A stretch of DNA of 64,000 bases from Flavobacteriales bacterium (GTDB lineage: Bacteria; Bacteroidota; Bacteroidia; Flavobacteriales_F; PHOS-HE28), in NCBI GenBank assembly GCA_016704485.1, contig JADJAA010000001.1:62001-126000 (forward strand), read 5' to 3'. The notes beneath the pieces are model-generated. The model searched no databases. It saw only the letters and a list, made by a program, of their open reading frames with translations, and was not told where the DNA came from. Both the position numbers and the translations under genes were made by a program. Positions 34,314-44,215 of the stretch are shown piece after piece; position 1 is the first letter of the stretch; every line of letters begins with the position of its first letter.

Positions 34314-35477
34314 ATGAAACGCTTAGCCCTTCCTGTCCTTGCACTTGTTCTGATCCTTACTACAGGTTGCGGTGGCAATTCGGAGAATGATCCAAATGAT
34401 GATGCCGCGTACGGCGAATTCGAATTTTCGGACGATCAAGGTACGGGCGGTGATCAATTCGCATCCGATGACCAAGGTGTGTTCTCCAACACTGGCAATA
34501 ACAACTTGACAATGCACCCCGTAATGGATCAGAAGACCGGGATGGTCATGTATCAAATGCCGCTACCGGCTTCCTGGAGAATATCACCCACCGCTTCCGG
34601 AGATGAGCCAAGTATTGTTGGACCTGGTGGTGTAAAAGTGTTTTACCGGAATGGCGGATCCTATTCGTATTCCAACGACCCCAATACTCAACGAAGCTAC
34701 CAACAGACCGGCCAGCAAATGCGCGCTCCATTGGAGATCGGTGCATACATCCAGCAGGACCTGGTCCCTGGAATGGCCAAGAACGGACATAAACTTATTA
34801 AGCAAGCTCCTTTACCCCAGATCGCGGCACGCAATAAAGCCTATAGCGGAAAATTGTTCAAAGCCATGCCCTCGCAGGAACACAATTTCGCCATGGGTAC
34901 GGAATGGCTGAACAATGAAGGTGAACACCTTTTCATGATCGTGAACATGACCATATACCAAGGACAGAACGATGGCTATTGGTATGCATCGCTGCAAGCA
35001 TTAACAGCCGAGAAGTCCACTTATGAGAACGCGAAAATGGCATTGATCAATGGTCTAGTGAATACCCAGGACAACCCGCAGCAGATAGCCGCATACAATG
35101 CCAGCGAACAACAAAAGGCCAACCAAAGCTGGTCGCAACACAATTCGCGCATGCAGCAGAACCAAGCCGCCTTCGATCAGCAACAAGCCACTCACCGAAG
35201 CACGTGGGATGCGGTTAACAATGCCAGTATGAACGCATACAATGACCGTAGTGCATCACAGGACCGCATGCAACACCAAACGATCAATTCCATCTACGAG
35301 GAGAACACGGTGACCAACTCGACCAATGGCCAACAATATCAGGTCGATGCCGGATCGGATCAGTATTGGATGAACAGCAGTGGCGAATACATTCCGAGCA
35401 ATGACGCAACCTATAACCCGAACACCGACCCGAACGTGAACAACCAGACATGGGAAGAGGCGGTACCGGAGCCGTGA
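34314..35477 (+). CDS. Lipoprotein of unknown function with Q/N-rich tail
   Basis: 387 residues from the ATG at 34314 (a GTG at 34278 is in frame but precedes no signal feature). The N terminus KRLALPVLALVLILTTGCGG is a lipoprotein signal with the lipobox TTGC. Residues 20-65 are acidic and low-complexity (NDPNDDAAYGEFEFSDDQGTG). The middle (about 75-260) is a folded domain with MVMYQMPLPASWRIS, GPGGVKVFYRNGGSYSYS and TEWLNNEGEHLFMIVNMT, resembling proteins where a D/E-rich leader precedes a stress-type domain, but no family is recognised. Residues 270-387 are rich in Gln, Asn and Ser. Probably on the cell surface or periplasmic face of the outer membrane. It converges with the M36 peptidase gene after 94 bp without an obvious terminator hairpin. 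Confidence 0.75.
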   Translation: MKRLALPVLALVLILTTGCGGNSENDPNDDAAYGEFEFSDDQGTGGDQFASDDQGVFSNTGNNNLTMHPVMDQKTGMVMYQMPLPASWRISPTASGDEPSIVGPGGVKVFYRNGGSYSYSNDPNTQRSYQQTGQQMRAPLEIGAYIQQDLVPGMAKNGHKLIKQAPLPQIAARNKAYSGKLFKAMPSQEHNFAMGTEWLNNEGEHLFMIVNMTIYQGQNDGYWYASLQALTAEKSTYENAKMALINGLVNTQDNPQQIAAYNASEQQKANQSWSQHNSRMQQNQAAFDQQQATHRSTWDAVNNASMNAYNDRSASQDRMQHQTINSIYEENTVTNSTNGQQYQVDAGSDQYWMNSSGEYIPSNDATYNPNTDPNVNNQTWEEAVPEP

Positions 35478-35571
35478 ATTATCCTACATGAAAACCAGAT
35501 CATGAAGCATCACGATCTCGCCCTGTAGATCTCTGCCTTGGCCATTGAGGTCGAAAGAATTATCGTCCTCA

Positions 35572-38500
35572 CTATCGCATCAGCGGAACTCTAAACGTGT
35601 GCTGTTGTGTTCCCATAGTAACACGCACGAACCAAATGCCCGATGGAAGGTCTGCATTCGGGATCTCCAGACGACTACCTTCTGAAGTGGATGAACGAGC
35701 GCTTACAAGTTGTCCTAAAGCATCGATAAGTTCCACATGGTCGATCCGTTCAGACGCTGTAACCACGATCGCATTTGGTGAGTTCCACACACGAAGTGCT
35801 TCGGCGGAGGGATCGCCTTGTACTCCTGTTGCTGTTTCGACCGTCACGTTGCGCACGAGTATATCTGAACAATTTCGGCTGCTTGCTGTGAGTTCCACTG
35901 CGTAAATACCCGGTTGCTCCCAGATGTGTACAGGCTGAAATTCAGTACTCGTATTACCGTCACCAAAATCCCATGACCACGACTCGGACAACTGACTATT
36001 GTTAGCGAGGAAGACTTCCGTACCTACCAGGATCGGGTCAAGCGGAACGTAGAAATCAGCCCTTGCTTCTTGTGCTGAAGGAATATCCATCACTGGACTC
36101 GTCCATGTGCACCCATGCGCGTCAGTAACGGATACGGCGTAGGACCCGGCTTCTCCGACCAATGTGTTATCGGTACTGTTGTCGCTCCAGAGGAATGTGT
36201 ACGGTTCTGTGCCACCGAGCACATCGAACAGGATGCTACCATCGGTTCCATGGACGCACTGTGGCGCAGTCCTAGTTAGCGCTGTGATCTCTAATTCCGC
36301 TGGTGCTTGGATGGAAAATGCTTGTGACAATTCGCCACAACCAGGAATACCTGATACATGGATCATAAGCTGGCCCGTGGGCATTCCTTGAAGGGACACC
36401 GAACCGCTTGCTCCAGCCTGTGCCTGAATAATACTCCCAGAAGCATCGGTTACGTTGATATCGAAATTACCTGAGCCAAGTTCCAATTCAACAAGTCCGT
36501 CGGCGACTCCGTAACAACTCGCATCCGTGGCATGCAGGTCCATTGGAGCGGTACCGTGAAGAATGAAACGAGGCGCGGTCGGATCGTCCGAAGCGTTGAT
36601 CGTGAAGTCGACCGTGCTGCCTTCAGCCAATACGCTTGTCGCACCGGTCTCGAGGTCTTCCAGTGTCAAACACGTTAATCCAAGGTTTTCCATGTTGCTG
36701 GCCGAAATGGTGTAGGTGCCATTGATCGCAACGTTCACGAAAACAGGTATCGCGAGTTGAGCATTGTACGGACCGTATGCGTTGATGGCGAATTGGGTTC
36801 CACTTGCACCTGTTGCTATCTGTGGAGCAGCCGGGTGAGCGAAGACGAACTTCAGGACGTCAGCAGGATCGGAACCAGGCGAACCGGCACCGAAATGGAT
36901 CACCGTCTCGTCACTGAGTTCGTTGATCGCGCTGCTCACCTGCAATCGCACTAGCTGAGCGATGTTGATCTGATCGCCGCCGAAAAAGCCGCCGCTGTTG
37001 TCATCTATTTTGGCTGCTTCGCCGATTGTTGTGGTTACAGAAGGCCCAGTCGCTTTCAGCCAGAATCCTTGACTGCTTTGGATCACATCGGTCGCATTGC
37101 CCGTACTTATCTGGCTTACCTTATCGTAAGCAGCGGTATTCCCATTGGACGGATCGTAATAGGTAATGTATCCGGCCACGTCGGCACCGAGGGTAATGTC
37201 GCTGAAAAGAACAGCACTTGGCAAAGGATTGCTTACCAAGTTCCAGCCGTCTGTTGTTGGATTTCCTGAGCCCGTCCAGGTCATGGGTAGGGCGATCGGT
37301 GTGGAGGCGATGTTGGGCGCTCCGTTCACGTCCAATTTGAATTCCGCAGTACCTCCGAGCGAATCACCACACCACGCTGCAAAGCCTTGTCCGGGACCAA
37401 GTAACTGGCTTGTGTTCGGAACACCAGTGATCCCGATCGACTGATCCGCGCCGGCTAATGGTTCATTATACCACCGGATGCTCGGCCAGAGTATCCCACT
37501 TCCGACAGGGCTATCGAAATTCGGGTAGTCAGAACCCGGAAAGCCTGCGGTGATGAAATCATCGTTCCAGGATTGAACCGTGGCACCATCGACAGGGCTT
37601 CCTAGGAACCGCCAATTCGTCGCTCCACTTGGAATATAGCGCTCCATTGTAAGATCACCTATGAAGTCCGCGGTCGGCGCTACGGCACCAAGTCTGCCGG
37701 TCGTACTCGCGTTGCTCACGAGGGTCACACTGGATGCACTCGCGTCGAAGGAGCCATCGGTAAGTTGAAGTGTCCCGCGGATCGACAGTGGAGTACTCAA
37801 GGCAGTGCCAGCCGGAGTGTTGGTTTCAAGGTCCCAAAGATCCAATGCCGAAGTTCCAATGATGGTCGTATTCCCTGTACCGTTCAGGACCACTGCGCTG
37901 TTATCGGCGGCTGAGATCGTTCCATCCACTTGGAGTAGATCGCCGGTGGCGGTCAGTGTCGTGAACCCATTCAGGACCAATGCCCCTCCGGTTTCCACGA
38001 TCGGTGCTTTTACGGTATGATCTCCAGTTACTGTGATCGTATTTCCGATCTGCACCGTCATGTCCTTGCTACCGTCCCAGATAGCGACAGCGGGCGTTCC
38101 AATGCGAGTTGTACTCCAGATCGGATCAGACATCGTGCCATTTCCGCGACTGAAATAAACCGTTTCCACAACCGTACCGCTCACATTCACATTATCGAGG
38201 TACAGTCGTTGTCCATATCCGCAAACACCTGCGAACCGGAGTGTAATGACCTGACCATCATAGGCGCTCAGATCAATGTCGTTCGTTGTCCAATCGGAGC
38301 AATCGGCTGGTTCCCAATTGGCCCCTGTGTTGTCCGCTGCGGTTGCAAGCGAGGTCCCTGATTCGTCGAACACAGGAACCCAACTACTTCCGCAGTCCGC
38401 ACTGACCTCAACCCGCAATCCATCGAAATAAGTGGCGCTGTAACGCGCATAGGCATGGTCGAATAGGAGGTGATTCGCGGTGGTTGAGGAGAGATCGATC

Positions 38501-40905
38501 TGTGGGGTAACCAAGCGGTCTTCTTGGCCAGGTGCGTTGTACGAATAATAGTTGATCGTCCATGCCGTGGTGGAGGCGCATAGGACTCCTTCCGTAACCG
38601 TTGCGGTCACCCAAGTGGTGCCGTTGTCAGGATTCTGCAAACTCCATCCAGCAGGAGTAACGGGCCCACTTTCAACATCCTCGACAAGTGGTGCGGAAAC
38701 CGTTGTACCGTTAACACCATTAATGGACTGAACGGACGCGTCGTCTCCTGGGTATTCATCTCCGATCAGCACCGTGCTAACGGAAAGCGAGTGTGGCCCT
38801 GTTGTGTTTATTGTTATCGTCTGTGCGAACGTGAAGGTTTCGCTGGCCCCAGCTGCCAAGGTGCCAACGTAGGCTTCGGTGACAAATGGTGCGCCATCCA
38901 ACGAGTAGCGGACGTTGAATCCGCTCTGCGGTTGCAAGCCAAAGTTCCTCAACGTTGCGCTGACGGCCAGCGGGGTGGTACCACATAGTACAAGATCACC
39001 AGAACCAGGGGTCAACACTACCGAGATACCAATGTCATCCGCCAAGGGTACGTCGTAGGTTTCGGTCTGATCATTCGTGTTGTTGGTGCTTCCTTGAGTT
39101 GCACTGAATCCGAGGCCGCGACGAGCGAATGCGGACCAGATCAAGTTCTGATTCGCACCTCCGTTATTGGCAACATCTGCTGCGAGTATAGCGTCGCGTG
39201 CATCCACGAAACCAGGACTACATGGCGTAAGTTTCAGGCCGTCGATAACCAGTTGCATCGCGATATTATTACCGCCCGTTCCATTATACAGGTCGGGGTC
39301 GAAACCGTATGCATCGATCAGGTCCCATGTCATTTCCCAGAGCATCGTAGTCCAAACGAATCCAACACCATGAGGGATCGAGACGCTATTGATATCAGCA
39401 TACGTGTATCCATTCGCGCCCATGTTCGTGGTGTAAGGTGCTGGTCGAATACCGGGTCCTGTTACGGATTCTCCAAGGACATAGGTCCCGATACCACGTT
39501 CCCCAGTGCGTGTGTCTCCGGGAACCATGGTCAGCATCAACCCGAAGTAATCGCTCCAGCCTTCACCCATTTGTTCAGCATTGTTGAGGCAATTCGAATT
39601 GGCTGGTCCGCCTACGAGGCGTGTGCTTATGCCGTGGCCATATTCATGTGCAATGATCCCATTGTCCAGATCCCCATCCCGGTTGGGTGTGGTAAGGTTC
39701 CACAAGAACATCTGCATTCTGGGTCGGGTGCCATCCGGTGGGGTCCCGAAATTGGCATTGTTGGTACCGCTGCCATCCTGCCCATCAGCCAGCACATAGT
39801 CCGCGCCCGCGCCGCCATTTCCGTAGTTGTTCTGTTGGAAATTTCCGCTGGCTTCATCAAAGCCGTACTCGTACCAAACATCGTGCATGATGTTGTTCCA
39901 GTAGAAGAGATTGGTAAGCGCGAAATCCTGATAATTGGCAGGTGGCTGGGTAAGGTTGATCGAGAAGTCGAAATCCAGCGTGGCGCCACCGTCGGGCCGG
40001 AGTCCAGTACCGTTATTCCCGTTCGCATCCTCTTGCGCCAAGACATTGTTCCCACGCGTGTAGGTGTACTCCGCACCAGCTACGCCATCCGTATCGTACC
40101 AGCCAAAGGGAGAGCCATTCAGACCCGCGACCCAAGGGGCATTCACCACAGTCGCCGCACCATGATTCGGGCTTTCAATAGGCATTGGATAAACATGCAT
40201 GTCGTTCGCTACGGCGGGTGCGAGCGGAGCTGTTGAGGAAACGTCCTCTTCAGTACAAGATGGATGATCGCCGAAACCGCACTGGCTCACCCAGTCATTG
40301 CGATCAAGTTCAATACCTGAATGCGCATCGATCCGGACATTCCACCAATGGCTCCCATCGGCTGAATAGTGGTTCACATTCCACACCAGACGTAATCTCC
40401 CTTCCAATGGCAGGTACATCAATTCCACGGTTGCAGGCTCTTCCCCAAGATCACTTCCATCGAAAATGAATTTCCGTCCATCCTGCTCGATCCCGATCTG
40501 CGCAGGGATCGACACATGAGGCAAGTCAGCCCTCAAGGTGGACGTGAGTGCTTGCAATGCAGTTACTACTGGAACTGGCTCATCCGCCGTCTTTGCGCAG
40601 TAACGCCAAACACCGTTGTTCAACTTCACTATGCGACCATCGCTTGCCCGGTGAATGGCGATATCACCATTGAACACTTCGATACCTTGCCAGCGCTGAC
40701 GCAGGATCGTGTGTTCCATGCCATTGTGGGCTGTTCTGTAGTTGTCCTTAACGACCAGATCGGCCACATCGTCGGCCATGAACCCTTGATCCAAAAGGAT
40801 CTTTCGCACGTCGCTGATACTTGTTTCTGAAGATGACTGGCCAAATGAAGCGATCGGGAATAGCAGGGCGAATCCTATAAAAAGGAGAAGTTGTCGTTGA
40901 AGCAT
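35572..40905 (-). CDS. M36 fungalysin-type metallopeptidase with T9SS sorting domain
   Basis: 1777 residues with a signal peptide ending at FGQ. Residues 30-200 are an FTP-like propeptide (YRTAHNGMEHTILRQRWQG). The zinc site is HEYGH at 420-424 with the third ligand E448 in MGEGWSDYFGL, as in fungalysins, so the enzyme should be an active secreted endopeptidase. Downstream come a CARDB-like region, a MAM/jelly-roll-like region with DNVNVSG, long beta-rich repeats, two SprB-type repeats (DASCYGVADGLVELEL, PQCVHGTDGSILFDVLGG), a PKD domain (WSWDFGDGNTSTEFQPVHIW) and the T9SS type A domain (last 75 residues). It likely degrades external protein for nutrition. Long open frames lie on the opposite strand inside this gene and are compositional artefacts. 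Confidence 0.94.
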   Translation of the reverse strand: MLQRQLLLFIGFALLFPIASFGQSSSETSISDVRKILLDQGFMADDVADLVVKDNYRTAHNGMEHTILRQRWQGIEVFNGDIAIHRASDGRIVKLNNGVWRYCAKTADEPVPVVTALQALTSTLRADLPHVSIPAQIGIEQDGRKFIFDGSDLGEEPATVELMYLPLEGRLRLVWNVNHYSADGSHWWNVRIDAHSGIELDRNDWVSQCGFGDHPSCTEEDVSSTAPLAPAVANDMHVYPMPIESPNHGAATVVNAPWVAGLNGSPFGWYDTDGVAGAEYTYTRGNNVLAQEDANGNNGTGLRPDGGATLDFDFSINLTQPPANYQDFALTNLFYWNNIMHDVWYEYGFDEASGNFQQNNYGNGGAGADYVLADGQDGSGTNNANFGTPPDGTRPRMQMFLWNLTTPNRDGDLDNGIIAHEYGHGISTRLVGGPANSNCLNNAEQMGEGWSDYFGLMLTMVPGDTRTGERGIGTYVLGESVTGPGIRPAPYTTNMGANGYTYADINSVSIPHGVGFVWTTMLWEMTWDLIDAYGFDPDLYNGTGGNNIAMQLVIDGLKLTPCSPGFVDARDAILAADVANNGGANQNLIWSAFARRGLGFSATQGSTNNTNDQTETYDVPLADDIGISVVLTPGSGDLVLCGTTPLAVSATLRNFGLQPQSGFNVRYSLDGAPFVTEAYVGTLAAGASETFTFAQTITINTTGPHSLSVSTVLIGDEYPGDDASVQSINGVNGTTVSAPLVEDVESGPVTPAGWSLQNPDNGTTWVTATVTEGVLCASTTAWTINYYSYNAPGQEDRLVTPQIDLSSTTANHLLFDHAYARYSATYFDGLRVEVSADCGSSWVPVFDESGTSLATAADNTGANWEPADCSDWTTNDIDLSAYDGQVITLRFAGVCGYGQRLYLDNVNVSGTVVETVYFSRGNGTMSDPIWSTTRIGTPAVAIWDGSKDMTVQIGNTITVTGDHTVKAPIVETGGALVLNGFTTLTATGDLLQVDGTISAADNSAVVLNGTGNTTIIGTSALDLWDLETNTPAGTALSTPLSIRGTLQLTDGSFDASASSVTLVSNASTTGRLGAVAPTADFIGDLTMERYIPSGATNWRFLGSPVDGATVQSWNDDFITAGFPGSDYPNFDSPVGSGILWPSIRWYNEPLAGADQSIGITGVPNTSQLLGPGQGFAAWCGDSLGGTAEFKLDVNGAPNIASTPIALPMTWTGSGNPTTDGWNLVSNPLPSAVLFSDITLGADVAGYITYYDPSNGNTAAYDKVSQISTGNATDVIQSSQGFWLKATGPSVTTTIGEAAKIDDNSGGFFGGDQINIAQLVRLQVSSAINELSDETVIHFGAGSPGSDPADVLKFVFAHPAAPQIATGASGTQFAINAYGPYNAQLAIPVFVNVAINGTYTISASNMENLGLTCLTLEDLETGATSVLAEGSTVDFTINASDDPTAPRFILHGTAPMDLHATDASCYGVADGLVELELGSGNFDINVTDASGSIIQAQAGASGSVSLQGMPTGQLMIHVSGIPGCGELSQAFSIQAPAELEITALTRTAPQCVHGTDGSILFDVLGGTEPYTFLWSDNSTDNTLVGEAGSYAVSVTDAHGCTWTSPVMDIPSAQEARADFYVPLDPILVGTEVFLANNSQLSESWSWDFGDGNTSTEFQPVHIWEQPGIYAVELTASSRNCSDILVRNVTVETATGVQGDPSAEALRVWNSPNAIVVTASERIDHVELIDALGQLVSARSSTSEGSRLEIPNADLPSGIWFVRVTMGTQQHTFRVPLMR

Positions 40906-41304
40906 GTTTACTGGAAGTGTATCGCGAATTTAGGGTATTACCGTGGGTTTCGCTGTAGATCAAAGCTTTTTATGGATCCGGCAGTGTTCATCAGGGATCG
41001 ATCAACACCTTCGCCGATATCTCTCTACCAGCTTTCAGGATCTAAAAAAAGAGAGATGAATAGCGTGTGTGGTTGTGCCGCTGGTACCGTCAGATCCGAA
41101 GCGAAGAATTCATCAAAAGGTGCCAAACGAAAGGTGAACAACCAGACCTAAATGGAAGCAGTGTTGGAGCAGCCGTAAGTAATGTTGTTCACAGTTGCTA
41201 AAAGCACGAGCGTCTAACCCAATAATACGGACCCGCTATCACTTGGCAATTACCATGTGATACTCGCAAATACCCTTGATCACTATCACGCCAAACTCAC
41301 GCGA
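40906..41304. other. Intergenic region with possible decayed 3' tail of the 34314 lipoprotein gene
   Basis: No intact gene is seen in these 399 bp. At 41130-41177 the plus strand reads like the last codons of the lipoprotein gene at 35431-35477: a 14-base block GTGAACAACCAGAC is identical, followed by a partially matching stretch ending in ..GCCGT and a stop. Two small gaps are needed. The match is short, so homology is possible but not secure. Confidence 0.3.
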
Positions 41305-42798
41305 TCACTGCACTACGACCCTTTGATCGTAAGTGGTTCCGCTAATGGTCAACTTCACCATGTAGATTCCCTTCGCAACAGCACCAAGATCGATCGGCTC
41401 GCGCACGGCGGAACCATTAACGCGGATCGTCTTTTGTAGGACGATCTTTCCCGTTGCATCCATGATCTCCACCGCCGCAAGGCCCACCTCAGAACTTTCA
41501 AAGTTCAAAAAAAATTGACCGTAATTCGGATTCGGTTCTACGCGAACGAACACGCTGTTCTCGAATTCTGAAATACCTATCGGAATGGCTGAATTTCCAA
41601 CACCTATGCAGTAAGCTCCGCTTGCAGGAACGTGGTCATCGAATGTTACAACACCATTCGTAAAGCTGGAACCATTCGCAACAGCAGCGAAAACGGTTGA
41701 ACCAGCAGGTCTCCAAAGCAGCGTGTAGTTGGCAGCGGGCTGCGTAATGTCGAGCGGTGTTCCACCCGCACATGCAGCCGCAATATTCACCACCATGTCC
41801 ATGCTCGCCCCACCCAAGCTGGTTAGCGGCCAAATGCGCTGGGTGCGCATGAAACCTGCCGGTGCATTGGTCGGGATATCATCGGCCGTGATCCCGATCC
41901 CGCCGTTATGACCGAACACCGCATAATCCGTTGTATCAAGCCCGAATGCGATGAGGTTCAACCCGTGTGTTGTTGAGGTGAATCGTGGATCCATGAAACT
42001 CTTTCCGTTCCAAACGGCATCCAACTCCAGAGTAACTTCGGTATTGTCATCCGCTATTGGAGCCTTGGAAGTAACCCACTCCGTACCTATGAACGTGGCG
42101 CTGCCATTGGCCGTATTGCCATTTCCGGAAAGATCAGGCACACTCGTTCCAGAGGTGACGTTGAAATCATATCCCGCGATCAGCCCTGTTTCCGAACCGG
42201 AAATCGATCTGAAGATCCGGCTCTTGATCTCGGCTTCCGTAAGTGCGACATTGTAGATCGCTATCTCGTCGATATTCCCGAACGTTTGAAAGTTACTCAT
42301 GGTTGTCCAGGACGAAACACCGATTATTAGCGGATTGGTACTACTCGAGATCGGCGCGTTGGAAACGGGATCCGAACTTACTTCGATCCCATTCATGAAG
42401 GCCTTGATCGCGACACCACGCTCATAGGTCATCGCGATATGATGCCAATGTTGTGCAGTTGGGTTCATAAGCCCATCCAACGTTTCGTAATGAGTCGGAT
42501 TCCACACTTCGCTGTACACCCGACCTTGATCCACTCCCAGAATGAAGCCCGTGTTATCCAGGTTGAACTTACCGATGATCTTCTGGTTATCGCCAATATC
42601 TCGCAACTGGATCCAACACATTACCGTAAGCTGATCCCCAGGGTTCAGTATTGCGTTGTTACCTGCGTTAAGTAACTTGATCGCACCCGTTGCCTGGTAT
42701 TCCGCATAATCGATCCGGAATGCGTTACCAGCTGGGGTTTGCGCCATCATGCCGATGGTCGAGAATGCAAGACATACTGTGAGTACTTTTCGGTTCAT
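41305..42798 (-). CDS. LamG-domain secreted protein with T9SS sorting domain
   Basis: 497 residues with a signal peptide ending MMAQ. Residues 25-215 form a LamG/concanavalin-like jelly roll: LTVMCWIQLRDIGDNQKIIG, HWHHIAMTYERGVAIKAFMNG and GNIDEIAIYNVALTEAEIKSR are the classical landmarks of LamG_3 sugar- or protein-binding domains. A second beta domain (about 240-405) has no clear name, and the last 85 residues are a T9SS type A domain (VRVEPNPNYGQFFLNF ... VAKGIYMVKLT). No catalytic motif is seen. It lies 28 bp downstream of the PNGase F-like gene on the same strand, so both are probably expressed together and presented on the surface, with this protein a plausible glycan- or glycoprotein-binding partner. 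Confidence 0.88.
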   Translation of the reverse strand: MNRKVLTVCLAFSTIGMMAQTPAGNAFRIDYAEYQATGAIKLLNAGNNAILNPGDQLTVMCWIQLRDIGDNQKIIGKFNLDNTGFILGVDQGRVYSEVWNPTHYETLDGLMNPTAQHWHHIAMTYERGVAIKAFMNGIEVSSDPVSNAPISSSTNPLIIGVSSWTTMSNFQTFGNIDEIAIYNVALTEAEIKSRIFRSISGSETGLIAGYDFNVTSGTSVPDLSGNGNTANGSATFIGTEWVTSKAPIADDNTEVTLELDAVWNGKSFMDPRFTSTTHGLNLIAFGLDTTDYAVFGHNGGIGITADDIPTNAPAGFMRTQRIWPLTSLGGASMDMVVNIAAACAGGTPLDITQPAANYTLLWRPAGSTVFAAVANGSSFTNGVVTFDDHVPASGAYCIGVGNSAIPIGISEFENSVFVRVEPNPNYGQFFLNFESSEVGLAAVEIMDATGKIVLQKTIRVNGSAVREPIDLGAVAKGIYMVKLTISGTTYDQRVVVQ

Positions 42799-42826
42799 GT
42801 TCGGTGGTATTGGACCGGTATGGTTA

Positions 42827-44062
42827 TCAATGGTTTATTACGAATCGCTCGAAATGCGTTCCTTGTTCTGTAGTGAGTTGAAGCACATAGACACCGGATC
42901 GCTTATCGCTTAGATCCAATAGTGTAGCAACTCCATTCATCCGTTCTTGCAGCAGCACTTTTCCTGTGATATCCAGTACTGCTAGATCAACATTGGCGCT
43001 TTCCTTCAAGGTTATGTTCAAGAGGCCTTCACTCGGTATCGGAAAGATCGAAACATTGCGTAGTACAACCAATTCCTCAGGAATACCTACAGGTGTACTG
43101 CTCTTGATAAGCATCTGTAACGTGACTTTGTAGATCGGTGTGGTGTGTCCATTACTATCATAGGTACAATTCCCATTGATGCAATTGCCCGGTACACAAT
43201 CGATGTTCCATGGGCTACAGAGATTATAGAAAGGCTCCAGCACATAATCCACATTCACCGAGGAACCGGGTGTAGTCAGCGACGTTATGTCGTAATCCCA
43301 AGGCTCCACCGCTTGGCCAGGACACCAACCAGCCCTGGGATATTGCCAAGTACCCGCTTGGTTCGCACACGGGTTCTGCGCACAATCAGGCTTCCACAGG
43401 AATTGCTCGAACTCTTGTTGGCCGTTGATATGGATCTGATGGGTCTTCTGTGAAAATTCCGCAGCATTCTCGGTATTGCCCTGACCGTGACCCGTGTTGA
43501 TCACTCGGAATACAACCTCCTCTGCATTGATCGGGATCAATTGATCATGGTCCGGCAAATTGATACTGTAGAATAACGTATCTCCATACGTGAACTGATT
43601 GTCCTGAAAGAACTGCGTCACTTCGACATACTCGAATTCCGGAGTCCCCTCAATGAATTCGAACGAGGTGTGTATGTTCCAACCGTTCTGATAGGTCTCG
43701 ATGTGCGAGATCAATTCCGTGGATCCGGTCAAATAGTTCCGGTAGTCCGTTACATCCAGTGTCCAACTACACGTCGAAAGCGCATACGGCGTAGCATATC
43801 GACCGATCTCGATCAGATCGCCCGCATCCGACATGACGGATAATTGCGCGAAGCGATCCCACGGATCACAACCGCCCGGCGGGCAGCTCAATGAGATGTG
43901 CATTATAATGCTCGAAACATTGGAAAGGTCACTCGGGAACTCCACCGTCCTGGTAAGTGTACTACCACCCACATGCGTATCACCATCGAACCCAGTGACA
44001 GTAACCTGTGCATTGAGCAGAAGTAGGTGGTTTACCAACAGCAGCGTAAAAAGTATTCTCAT
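42827..44062 (-). CDS. Peptide-N-glycosidase F-like protein with T9SS sorting domain
   Basis: 411 residues: signal peptide (ends LNAQ), a two-part PNGase F-like region (about 20-320) and a T9SS type A domain (330-411). The match to PNGase F is in order: SLSCPPGGCDPWDRFAQL (C60, C65, with the conserved acid in CDPWDR), RYATPYALSTCSWTLDVTDYR, VFRVINTGHGQG, NAAEFSQKTHQIHING and ENQAGTWQYPRAGWCPGQ-like GTWQYPRAGWCPG. PNGase F hydrolyses the bond between N-glycan and asparagine, releasing the whole glycan. Whether the catalytic acids are all kept cannot be settled without an alignment. It is the first gene of a two-gene operon with the LamG protein and faces a SusC-SusD pair across 153 bp, an arrangement that fits glycoprotein scavenging. 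Confidence 0.85.
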   Translation of the reverse strand: MRILFTLLLVNHLLLLNAQVTVTGFDGDTHVGGSTLTRTVEFPSDLSNVSSIIMHISLSCPPGGCDPWDRFAQLSVMSDAGDLIEIGRYATPYALSTCSWTLDVTDYRNYLTGSTELISHIETYQNGWNIHTSFEFIEGTPEFEYVEVTQFFQDNQFTYGDTLFYSINLPDHDQLIPINAEEVVFRVINTGHGQGNTENAAEFSQKTHQIHINGQQEFEQFLWKPDCAQNPCANQAGTWQYPRAGWCPGQAVEPWDYDITSLTTPGSSVNVDYVLEPFYNLCSPWNIDCVPGNCINGNCTYDSNGHTTPIYKVTLQMLIKSSTPVGIPEELVVLRNVSIFPIPSEGLLNITLKESANVDLAVLDITGKVLLQERMNGVATLLDLSDKRSGVYVLQLTTEQGTHFERFVINH

Positions 44063-44215
44063 TTCGTTCGATAACGGATGAGCGCTAAGTTATATGACTT
44101 CTTCTGTTGTGGATGACCCGACCGTGAATGTGAATTTCTGAACCAGGACAACTAGTCATCTACGGCAAACATAGATTCGCTTGTTTTGCAGGCACCTATA
44201 CTGCTGGCGATCTTC

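Noticed and set aside
39094..40236. A 380-codon open frame on the plus strand inside the M36 peptidase gene
   Set aside because: It is antisense to a gene with a complete zinc site and full domain order. The translation has no motif or signal and results from the composition of the real gene.
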